This document shows, piece after piece, positions 6,776 to 14,887 of a DNA stretch of 16,803 nucleotides. The position numbers were made by a program, and so were the translations under genes. A model generated the notes under the pieces. The model ran no database searches and was not told the origin of the DNA. It saw only the letters and a program-made list of their open reading frames with translations. This DNA comes from Phialocephala subalpina (lineage: Eukaryota > Ascomycota > Leotiomycetes > Helotiales > Mollisiaceae): the NCBI GenBank assembly GCA_900073065.1, contig FJOG01000030.1:420176-436978 (forward strand), given 5' to 3'. Numbering within the stretch: the stretch's first letter is position 1; each line of letters begins with the position of its first letter.

Positions 6776-9391
6776 TCATCTCTCTGTGATCATTCTTTTT
6801 TTCGGCTCGGGTGTTGCATGTTGGGGCTCATTTTTTGCAACAGATCCCACTCCAGAAGCGATCAGTAATTTATTGATCTCGGCCTCTTCGTGTGGTACCA
6901 CTACTACAGTGTATGTACCATCGCCAACTACCGCGTCATAGCACCCCTCTGGGGTGAGGCCACGGCCTTTCGTCGTCGCCAAATACATGCGTTTCCGAAC
7001 ATACTTGGCAGCTACTCGCTCTACGTGAGAAGGGTCACTATATGACAAGCGCCCCTGGTCTTGAAGACCTCCCCTCTGATACACCTGGAAGACTATTCGG
7101 CGCCTAGGGAGGTCCATATCTCCTTCGCCAAGATGCGTGTCAACCTACGTCATGCTTTAGTATTCCGAGAAGCATAATCTAGAAAATGGGATGAATACAT
7201 ACATTCTCGCTTTCTTGCGAAGTAGGCACCAGTGCCATCTGTTCCTGGCTCGACGAATTCTCGCTTTCTTGCGAAGTAGGCACCAGTGCCATCTGTTCCT
7301 GGCTCGACGAATTCTCGCTGGCTTGCGAAGTAGGCACTAGTGCCATCTGTTCCTGGCTCGACGGAGGCGGGGGCGTCCGGCGGTCTCTCCCTGCTCGTTT
7401 CCGTGCTGAAGGCTCGGCTGCTGGGGCTTGGGGCGGTACTGGCCCGGACTCGGCATTATGGGGAGGTGCCCCATCGCCTTCCCCGGTCATATTGCCTTCC
7501 GGGTTTCGAGGTGGTCGCCCTCGTGGTGCCTCAGCCGTGGCGCCAGGCACGCGTCTGCCAAAGAACGCGAAGTATGTTGACCTCCGAACAAAGAACGATG
7601 TGATTCCCTTCCCTCTCGCATCGGTGGCATCATAGAGAACGTCTAAGAAGAGGTAGTTCCGCTCGTACTCGTACGCTGCCTGAAAGAACCGACCACACCG
7701 TCGTGGAAGGGGTTCACCAGGCCCATCTACCACCACCGGGGGCTTGATATACTGTCGGGCCTTTTCGACGACTGCTGCACGTGTTCTTGCCATCTGTTCC
7801 ACGCATTCCTCGAAGAGCTGCTGGTCGAAGGTGTATAACTCAGGAGGATTGTGCTTCAGGAGGAAGTTACGAGCCTCGGCTCTGTACGGATCGTCGGCCT
7901 TCAGCTGCCTAATGACTTCCGAATCGAAGCCTAGTCGATCGGCCAAGAGGGCAAACCGGTACCAAGTCACTGGATCAGGCTCTTCGATAGTTGGCTTGGG
8001 CCGGTCCTTCTCCTTCTTCGGGCATTCTCCGATCATCCGGGGAAAATGTCGCAGTGCAAAGAGATAGAGCTGCCGGTAGCCGAATTCGATCTGATCCGTC
8101 ACACTCCCTTTATACATGTTGAACACCGTTTCGGTGTCTTGCATGACGACCGCTCCAGGAGTCTGGTTTGCGCCGGAGAACTGCTGCTCCATCATGTCAT
8201 GCAACGATCCCTTAAAGGGCGGCTCAATTAAAGCCTTGATGACCTTCACACATGGGCTCAGCAACTTCAAGTCTTCAAAGAGCGTGTACAGCGAGGGGAT
8301 GAGACAAGCTATTGTTGTAATATTATTCCAGATTGACCGCCGCTTTTCCTCTTCTCTTATTTCGGGAAAGAGCTTGCTGGAGCTGGAGTCGAAGAGTGTT
8401 TTAAGCTCACTCAAATCATTACCCGACGCAAGTGGAGCTCTTAGCTGCAATGCTTCCACAGTGAATCTGTCGGTCTTGCGCATGAGGTCCGTGTCTTGGG
8501 CGAGTATGCACGACCAAACCTTCCAGATATGGTCAAGGTAGTGGAGTATCTCCTGCTCAAGAGTTAGTTCACGCAGTTATGGCAGAAACCTCCCCCCGGA
8601 CCTCATCAAATCGCATGGCTAGAATTTCTTGCATATTCCCAAGTGAGAATCCCGGCCCTGGCCAGAGACCACGAACAACTAGCAAGGTATCGAAAGCCTC
8701 CTTGTACCTCTCTCTCCTTAGAAGCTGGCCCAGACCTTTCTGCTTGCCTTTGGACAAGTACGCCCGCCACCGCCTCTCAGCGAAGGGCTTGTTTCGCCGT
8801 TGGTAGTCCCGGATCTTTCCATAGATTTCGCCGTCGGCAAAATTCAACGAGTTGGAATACTCCTCGCTCAAGGCGGCCTTGGCCTCCGGACTCATTGCTA
8901 TATGGGAATATTGTCAGACACTCTAGAACAACTGTAGAGAGTCTCAAGGTCAAACCCGATAGGTATAAATCCACTGTCCACCACTCTTCTTTCGGTGTCA
9001 AGATTTCCAAAGCAGCTAGGATCCGATGTTGGCCATGGAGGCACTCAAGCATGTAATTTGGAGGCAATGTCAGCTTTGGAGGTGCATCTTGCGCACTGTT
9101 AAGAAGATCTTCGAGCGTCCTCCCTGAATGTTGTAGTGCCACTTTCAGGTCTTGCTCGGTCATGATTGCAGGCACATGGTTAGATGGTGATAGCCGAAGA
9201 CAGCCTTGTCTTGCGAAGATTCTCTTTAGCCTATCAATGTTCTTCTTGTCAACATCTCTCGAGAACTCAGGCTTAAAGATGAGCTTTCTTAAACTGATAC
9301 AAGCCGTCCCTCGAAAGTTCTCTTCTCGATCTTCGGCAAGCTTCCTCTCTTGCTCGGTGGCGTGATACTGGATATCGTATCGCATATTCAT
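6776..9391 (-). CDS. DUF3723 family protein, four exons
   Basis: Model, complement of 8956-9391, 8602-8897, 7203-8552, 6776-7144; 816 aa. Introns are 58 nt (8898-8955), 49 nt (8553-8601) and 58 nt (7145-7202). Each junction restores family-like text: LYLS-A-MSPEAKAALSEEYSN, RFDE-EILHYLDHIWKVW and SQESEN-VDTHLGEGDMDLP. Domain landmarks are ISLRKLIF...NIDRLKRIFARQGCLRL (32-67), NHVPAI (71-76), LECLHGQHRILAALEIL (115-131) and NFADGEIYGKIRDY in exon 2. Exon 3 holds a helical central region, and exon 4 the DPSHVERVAAKYVRKRMYL tail. Function is unknown; GQHR (120-123) recalls the GxHR/GERR box of ParB/sulfiredoxin-like folds (inference). A low-complexity linker near the end of exon 3 carries a triple 18-aa repeat. 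Donors of introns 1 and 2 (GTTTGA, GTCCGG) are weak. DUF3723 genes are typical Starship accessory genes. The frame is intact. Confidence 0.85.
7203..7364 (-). repeat. 54-bp in-frame triplication in DUF3723 exon 3
   Basis: Three direct copies of 54 bp encode an 18-residue unit (NSSSQEQMALVPTSQESE) at the C-terminal end of exon 3. The two copies nearest the splice site are nearly identical; the inner one differs by a few bases and carries SQAS instead of SQES. The last codon of the array abuts the intron donor GTATGT at 7202. The unit is Ser/Gln-rich and probably disordered. Confidence 0.9.
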
Positions 9392-9727
9392 CGCTTTAAT
9401 TTAGATGGCAGAGCGAGGGAAGGACGAAACAGGCAGCGAAAGAGGAGGGAGAGAGGGAGGGAGAGAATAGACTTAGTCTATAGAAATTGCTGCGAAAGGA
9501 TTGCGGGGTCCGTTTCCAGCAAAAGCAGTCTTTGAACTGGTGGAATACGTCCAGTTTTACCGCCTCTACGGCATTGGAGAGGCGATCATACAATTCTGGC
9601 TCCTAAGCTCTATTTTGGATATCCATTTTCTATCGCCCATCATCAGAAAAGTGTCTGATGATGTTCTTGATGTCCCCAGCCCGCTTTCATACCTCTTACA
9701 ACTGACTTCATTCCCTTTCCGCGTATC
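9392..9727. promoter_or_regulatory. Divergent promoter region, DUF3723 / pseudokinase
   Basis: These 336 bp separate two divergently transcribed start codons. A purine-rich tract (G/A only for long runs, about 9416-9467, including GGGAGGGAGAGA) lies close to the DUF3723 start. A short hairpin CATCAGA-N6-TCTGATG lies at about 9642-9661. No TATA box was recognised with confidence. An open frame across 9501-9731 lacks an ATG in good context and any family resemblance and is not called. Confidence 0.5.
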
Positions 9728-10931
9728 ATGACAAGTATGGCTCGTCGATTAGAGAGATCGGACTCGACTGTAACGCAGTTTCCAGGCAAAATTCGGCTTG
9801 AGAAGCAATGGGACGTAACCCTTCAGGCCATCACATCGCCAAAGAGGAACCGACATGACGACCCTCAAAGCCCCACGTGGCGGAAGAGGATACGGCATGA
9901 AGAGCGATCTGACTCTGGTACAGTAGGTGACGATTCTGGCGAAGCTGTCCATGACATGCTTCCACCTCGACTTCCACCAAAGCTTAAGGCACCCGAATCT
10001 CTTTTTGTACCGCAAGAAATATACAGCCCAGAAGAGCCACCATTAGACTCCTTGCCTCTGAGAAGAGCGTCACCTTGGCAATACTATACCAAGGCATACC
10101 GCCGTGAATTGGGGGCGTCAGTAGTCGTTGCATGCAAGAACCCAGCCACATTTGAGCTTTTCGCGGTGAAGTGCATGGCTGGATCGGAGGTCAATGACCA
10201 AGCTCAAGCCCTTCGTCAAGTTAGACATGAAAATTTCCTCACCTGCTATGAAATATTTGTGTGTGACGATGCGATCTTTACCGTTTCCGAATGCATGGCA
10301 ATCTCTCTGACGGATCTCAATGGATCTGCTATCCAACCGAACGAGATTCAGATAGCGACAATCATACATCAGGTGAGTTGCTCCTATCAAAACTCCTTGA
10401 TCTTTAATACTAAAGAAGTAGGTGCTAAAGGGACTTGATTTCCTCGCCTCTCGAGACATGATGCATCGAAATATTACATGTTCTACTATTCTCCTCTCTC
10501 TTCGCGGAGATGTCAAAGTCGGTAAGTCCTCCTCGACCTAAGGATTGCTTGCCCTGCTAATCTTTTCATCTAAGCCAATCCTGAAGGGTGCATCAACATT
10601 GGTCCACGAAGCCCCGAGATGCGCGAAGATACGGAAGCTTTAGGCTTCGTGATGCTCCAACTTATGGAGCGGGGCAGCCGCCGGCGGGAAAGACTGGCCT
10701 TGGAGCATCCCGACAAGTGGTCTCCTCAAGCAGACAAGTTTCTACAATCAACAGCATCGAACTCGGCCAGAGAACTTCTCTCGGTGAGTTACTTGAATCC
10801 TCAATTCGTATATCTTCTGATTGTCTTAGCATACTTTCTTGAAGGATTCACCACAAAAAGAGGAGCTTGTGAGACTGATTGCCTGTGCTCAAATATCCTC
10901 GCACATACCATTCTGTCTTGAAGGGTCGTGA
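9728..10931 (+). CDS. Kinase-like protein, predicted pseudokinase, four exons
   Basis: Model: 9728-10372, 10422-10521, 10575-10783, 10830-10931; 351 aa. Introns are 49, 53 and 46 nt with GTGAGT/GTAAGT donors. A charged N-terminus (1-110) precedes a kinase fold from SPWQYY (115). The AVK lysine is K148 and a helix-C-like HEN is at 167-169. The catalytic loop reads MMHRNITCSTILL (228-240), so HRD is HRN and the following Lys and Asn of the usual HRDLKxxN are Thr residues. The DFG position reads ANPEG (249-253), and APE is SPE. The C-lobe continues with EALGFVMLQLMERG and ends with ELLSHTFLKDSPQKEEL, like normal kinase ends. All three catalytic motifs are altered, so phosphotransfer is unlikely and a binding or regulatory role is inferred. 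It is divergent from the DUF3723 gene. A truncated paralogue lies at 3106-3714. Confidence 0.8.
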
Positions 10932-11652
10932 TGGTCATCTGAATTCAGGGTTCAGCAGTGTCGACCTAAGAACATGTAGAAACAGAAAAGATGTGCTCTC
11001 AATATGTTGCCAGCACTGGGAAATGTTCTAGAATTTAAATAAATTTAAAACGGTGGGGCAAAAACAAAAAAGGCAGGAAACGTCCTAACTCAGTGGGTTG
11101 GGCTGAAGGATATCGGTAAGAGCAGATACGCTTTTCAAAATATTACTTCCCAGACTATGGGCAACAGAAATGATAGACCGTATATCTGTCTACGAAAGTT
11201 ATTGGCAGCCTTTATGTGTAGACTGAAGAACCGGAAAATGAATTGTTCTACCTAAGTCAAGGAAATGAGTGACAAGCGTAGGGCTGACAAGCCCGACTAA
11301 GTTCAGCCTCCGGGTCGGCACGTGCCGCCGCCTTTCCCGATCCGATAGTAAACTACTGTGAAGCCTTGCAGCACGGACCCACGATTTATTGTAGTGGTCT
11401 ACTATGTTATATTAATTTCTTATCTTCTCTGTGGATGTTGTCATGCCATCGCTCTAATTGGATTTTGCAATTCTGGCTCCGTTTCCTTCAGATGTGGAGG
11501 CTAATATAAGTTGCCGAAGTAGTCAGGGCAAAAGGAATGGTATTGATGTCAAATCTGCCCTTCTAGCTAAGTGGGAATGTCTCCCTAATAAGGTGCTTTC
11601 ACTGACTCATCCGGATTAGGCTATGGCTGCCTAGTAAAACAATGAGTCACCG
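10932..11652. other. Intergenic, no gene seen
   Basis: No coding region or RNA gene was recognised. A local GC-rich patch contains a stem GGGC-TGACAA-GCCC at 11281-11294 and a perfect 12-bp palindrome CGGCACGTGCCG at 11316-11327, which includes an E-box (CACGTG) and could bind a bHLH factor. AT-rich stretches at 11035-11050 and 11400-11430 are unremarkable. Confidence 0.5.
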
Positions 11653-11910
11653 ATGATGTGGCTTCATGCCAACATACGCGCTTTCCCGGTGCATCTGCCT
11701 GATTATGAGTCCTCAACTGACAAGAACCTTGAGGTCATCTACGTTTCACGCCTTATGCCTCCCAATCGTCATGAACTGTCATCGTCCTGGCTACACCATG
11801 TCTTCTTGGATCCCTGATGGATGGCCTCGTTACTTGGCAACGTCCATTCTTGGCTGGATTACATTGCTCGGTACGATCGCCATGAGCGTTGTTTTACAGA
11901 CCTATCCTGA
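11653..11910 (+). pseudogene. Degenerate coding stretch with one in-frame TGA
   Basis: From ATGATGTGG a frame of 54 codons reads like real protein (AFPVHLPDYESSTDKNLEVI, then LMPPNRHELSSSWLHHVFL) until TGA at 11815-11817. It continues plausibly (WMASLLGNVHSWLDYIARYD) to a second TGA at 11908-11910. A competing frame from 11666 to 11935 is longer without a stop but its product is less protein-like, apart from one hydrophobic segment. I recognise no family; it may be a fragment of a decayed gene or chance. Confidence 0.3.
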
Positions 11911-11934
11911 AGTGGTATCTGAATTTGACGAATA

Positions 11935-12461
11935 GCAATGTGGTGACATCGCCCTCACATCAACCCAATTTCACGACATCACGATTTAGCCACATTGCCA
12001 TTTGACCAAATTCACATCTATTTCGCCAAATCGCCAAATCGGACGCGGCCCAAATAAAGCGAAGCCGATTTTGCAACTGGAACACGTTGGGTCCTCGCCC
12101 GCTGTTCAACTTGATGGACGGTAAGAAGTCCTTGATAAACATGAATCGGCACTCGCAGCACCGTTTCTGGAGCTGCAGGCGAAAGTAAGGAAAAGGCCAC
12201 TTTCGAAGGCGGAAGGCAATTCTAGCCTGCAAATACTTCAGAAGTGGGTGCTCGAAGCAGGCCGAAATCACTAGGGTGCCTAGCAACCCACAAGAATTTA
12301 TAGTGAAAGGCTTTGCGTGAAAACATACCGGCTTCCTTCTCTCTATAATACTGTAACTACATCTCGTCCAAATACTATACGGAGAATATCCTCAAGAAAG
12401 AAATATATTCTACGTAAGTCTCAGGATCTCCCGTTGCATTTGGTCTGACCGTCTTTCTCAG
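11935..12461. repeat. Repeat-like region with terminal motif copy E
   Basis: A nine-base inverted repeat GCAATGTGG / CCACATTGC (11935-11943 and 11990-11998) encloses a stretch rich in CACATC and CGACATC words. The sequence ATTTCGCCAAATCGCCAAATCGG follows near 12020-12042. At 12062-12070 is a minus-strand copy of the dispersed core (rc: CAGTTGCAAAATCGGCTTCG), here without a flanking TA. Minus-strand open frames in 11960-12286 give no recognisable protein. At 12414-12461 lies a good intron-like sequence (GTAAGT ... CTGAC ... CTCAG) just ahead of the next coding stretch. Confidence 0.4.
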
Positions 12462-12945
12462 TATAGTAACTCTGATCGACTTCCTCTTCCTCCGTGGGCT
12501 TGACGCCATTTCTCCAAATACCCCTCTCCAATTGAGGGCACATAGCGCAGGATCTTGTCCTACATCTTCATCGAATGCTTCCTCGTGCGGACAGGTGTGC
12601 ATACTAGGCTTTGCGGGCCCAAATTGCGATACGGCGGTCGCGCTTAGTAGGGTTGAAGATACTACTGGTATCATCACGCCGCTCACTTGGACGAGTAATT
12701 CTACCGATGCGGTACAGGTTCGCAGCATTAGATACTTCGCAGCAGCTACGAAAAATACACTCGACTGTAATATTACCCAGTTTATATTTTATGACTCGCT
12801 TCGGCTGTTTATAGGTGTGGCGTATCTCATACCGGGCCAAACAGGTAACGGATGCGTTGACTTTACAAACTCCACGGTAGTAAACTACAGTGGAGTCAAT
12901 GTAAATGCGCCTATTCCACAAGGACTTACCGGGATTGGGCAATAG
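12462..12945 (+). CDS. Possible secreted EGF-like protein, 5' end unresolved
   Basis: An open frame from the putative acceptor at 12461 to TAG-type end at 12943-12945 encodes about 160 residues. It starts with a hydrophobic stretch (IVTLIDFLFL), then Ser/Thr-rich sequence with SCGQVCILGFAGPNCD, which resembles the second half of an EGF-like module (CxxxC...GFxGPxC). The remainder holds several N-glycosylation sequons (NAS, NST, NIT, NYS) and Thr/Val-rich beta-type text. No in-frame ATG exists between the stop at 12415 and the EGF-like part, so an upstream exon must supply the start, or the gene is a 5'-truncated remnant. A small secreted protein is the best guess. Confidence 0.4.
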
Positions 12946-13570
12946 AAACTGGAAGCGTTAATTGTAAAAGGAACTCAGGCTTATGCAAAACATAACTAAG
13001 TTAGTGAAACCAAAATTATCTTGGCAATGTTATTTAAATTCTAATTAGTACTAGTGCAGGTAGCAATTGTATATCCTTCTCCTCCCCCACCGTTTTTTTT
13101 GAAAATGTTTAACTTGTTCTCGTAACGTCCCTCCCTGCGTAGCGAGACACCCTGTGTGCCGAGACAGACCAATCAAATCGCAAGGATTCCGATTTTTTCT
13201 TCGTAATATCTCTTTTAAACCAACGACAATAGAAAGTATTCATATTTACAGTTGCTAGCGAAATCGGCTTCCACCTCAAACACTTCCAAAATTGCTGCTC
13301 AGCCACTTTTGCTAAGCCACATGCACTAGCGTTATTAAAGTTAGGTAGGCTTGCCAACCAAAATCGAGCACATGACCACTACCAAGAATTGGCGAACGAA
13401 AATATTCTCAGGACGACGTAATTATAGTAGTATCTATAAATATGATCGTCTCGATATAATACCCCATTTTCGAATAATAATCATCTCAAATCTTAATGCA
13501 TCTGCTACCTGTGGAAGATAACTTTCGTCCTCCGCTTCTCTTTGTCTGACCGATCGAAGTCGAATACGAG

Positions 13571-13792
13571 CTAATAAGGGTCAACTGAAGTAATTTAATA
13601 ACTAACACCAATAAGTAATAACTTACTATCGTCTTGCCTATCTTGTTGTTCATGTTTTTCTCTCCACATTTTCCATGCTAATATAATGCCGAAGATCCCA
13701 ATTATAGATGTGAGAACGCCAAAAACAATATTAATTTTGTTATCTGGAGTGAGGCCGCGAGCCTTAAGAGTAGTGGTTACGACTGGAGACAT
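13571..13792 (-). CDS. Small single-pass membrane protein
   Basis: From ATG at 13792 the protein reads MSPVVTTTLKARGLTPDNK, then a hydrophobic segment (IVFGVLTSIIGIFGIILAW, about residues 22-40) and a charged tail KMWREKHEQQDRQDD. Unspliced, it ends at 13595 after 65 aa. A perfect donor GTAAGT at 13626 and acceptor TTCAG at 13585 define a possible 42-nt intron that changes the end to DIDPY and stops at 13571, giving 59 aa; I prefer this model. From memory, similar one-TM small proteins (ARGL(T/S).DDKINI followed by a TM) are common in ascomycetes, with unknown role. It lies entirely within the nested transposon-like element, which suggests captured cargo. Confidence 0.55.
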
Positions 13793-13966
13793 TTTTGGGC
13801 TAAAGGTATTAAGATCTTAAGTAGCAAAGGCTAAGTAGGACCTCGGTTGAATTGTGGACGTTGGTCTTGTGACTGTGAATCAAATTAAGTCACGAAAATA
13901 CTTTTATAAAAGTGTTCTGGGAGAGGCGTTGCCCTCGCAATTAAATAGGAGATTCCTGGCTTAGTA

Positions 13967-14064
13967 TTCAGTGTTCAGTGTTCAGCGTTCAGCGTTCAAT
14001 ATTCAGCGTTCAATATTCAGTGTTCAGCCTTCAATGTTCAGTGTTCAGTGTTCAGTGTTCACAC
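13967..14064. repeat. 7-bp minisatellite, 14 units
   Basis: Fourteen head-to-tail heptamers, consensus TTCAGTG with variants TTCAGCG, TTCAATA, TTCAATG and TTCAGCC. The array lies inside the nested element, next to its right end. It is not a fungal telomere repeat (TTAGGG). Just outside it, CCCAAG-ACACT-CTTGGG at about 14158-14174 is a short hairpin beside the right TIR. Confidence 0.9.
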
Positions 14065-14359
14065 TATGCAAAGGAGATCCCCTGGTTCTGATTGGGGGTG
14101 GAAATAGGCTAACCGAAACAGTGTTAGGGGTGGCTAACAACCTTGGCTAAGCGAAAACCCAAGACACTCTTGGGGCGGAAGCCGATTTCGCTAGCGACTG
14201 TAGAATTAGTAATATGTTCGTCACACTATTCCTCTTAACATAGCGATCTATTAATCTCGAAATTCATCCAATTTCATTTGTCTGTCTCGGCACACAGGGT
14301 GTCTCGCTACGCAGGGAGGGACGTTAAGTATTATCATCTAATTCACAGATTGCTTTGTT

Positions 14360-14863
14360 CTACATATAGGAAGTCGAAGAGGATAAAGAGACTGATGTCG
14401 ACGATGAAGACAGTGACACTATGACGGTACCACTCGCAGTTGGATTTGGCGCTAAACAGCTTCGAAGGTCCCAGTATGTAGGAGTTGCCGTCCCAGAGAA
14501 TGAAGAAGAGCTTAATGGTTCTTCGAGCGCCTTCGTGTAATGGAAACACATGTGATCGTAGTCCCCACCATATTCTATATACCCCATAGCTTGACAGATT
14601 GGGTCTAGAAGACACATATCTTCACAGAAGAATACTGAGCTTGGGGCAAACCAGGTATATAGATTTTCAGTTGGAAGAGCAACATGATCCCCGCAAATTG
14701 GTTGTGCAGCTGATGTCTCCCATGGAACATTCGCTATTATCGTTGTCGACGTTGAAGCGGAAATTGCTGGAGTTATAGGGCTTGATGCCGAAGCCGCTGT
14801 CATCGAAATTGATGGAGCTGCCAGGGTTAAACCGACAGCGACTAAAAAGATGTTGAGTTTCAT
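14360..14863 (-). CDS. Secreted PAN/apple-like cysteine protein
   Basis: The ATG at 14863 gives 167 aa and starts with a good signal peptide (MKLNIFLVAVGLTLAAPS); an in-frame ATG at 14887 would add eight residues (MVQSNLYR) ahead of it and weaken the signal. After a Ser/Thr/Ala-rich linker comes a single module with six cysteines: CGDH, FFCEDMC, DPICQAMGY, DHMCFHY and DLRSC. Order and spacing match, from my memory of the family, fungal PAN/apple-like modules, which bind carbohydrate or protein. The C-terminus is a Ser-rich tail ending at the stop at 14360-14362. It is predicted to be extracellular, possibly an effector or wall-associated protein. The MITE at 13125-14324 ends 33 bp beyond its stop codon. 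Confidence 0.65.
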   Translation of the reverse strand: MKLNIFLVAVGLTLAAPSISMTAASASSPITPAISASTSTTIIANVPWETSAAQPICGDHVALPTENLYTWFAPSSVFFCEDMCLLDPICQAMGYIEYGGDYDHMCFHYTKALEEPLSSSSFSGTATPTYWDLRSCLAPNPTASGTVIVSLSSSSTSVSLSSSTSYM

Positions 14864-14887
14864 TCTGTATAAATTGCTTTGCACCAT

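Larger units (their letters stand above)
13249..14200. mobile_element. Nested TA-targeting TIR element with a small gene
   Basis: Terminal inverted repeats of 27 bp with two mismatches occupy 13249-13275 and 14174-14200. They start CAGTYGCTAGCGAAATCGG, a CAGT start being common in Tc1/mariner elements, and are flanked by TA (13247-13248, 14201-14202). The element has no transposase. It carries a short membrane-protein frame on the minus strand (13571-13792) and a 7-bp satellite (13967-14064). Related terminal motifs occur elsewhere in the window at 1736, 3057, 12062 and 15215. It would need a transposase supplied in trans. Confidence 0.75.
13125..14324. mobile_element. MITE with 45-bp perfect TIRs, split by a nested element
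   Basis: Inverted repeats of 45 bp with no mismatch lie at 13125-13169 and 14280-14324; each starts ACGTCCCTCCCTGCGTAGCG at the outer end. The element is flanked by TA on both sides (13123-13124 and 14325-14326), the target duplication of Tc1/mariner-type elements. Taking out the inner element (13249-14200 plus one TA) leaves about 246 bp of non-coding sequence, a normal MITE size. The TIRs show no divergence, so the insertion is either recent or selected. Confidence 0.85.

Noticed and set aside
9501..9731. A 76-codon frame in the divergent promoter
   Set aside because: No ATG in good context, no resemblance to known proteins, and it overlaps the leader of the pseudokinase gene.
1738..12077. 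One 10.3-kb TIR element from repeat copy A to copy E, carrying all the main genes
   Set aside because: The two ends share the AAAATCGGCTTCG variant in inverted orientation, but the E end has no flanking TA and similarity is limited to about 20 bp; too weak to call.
13967..14064. Interstitial telomere repeat
   Set aside because: The heptamer TTCAGTG is unlike the TTAGGG repeat of filamentous ascomycetes.
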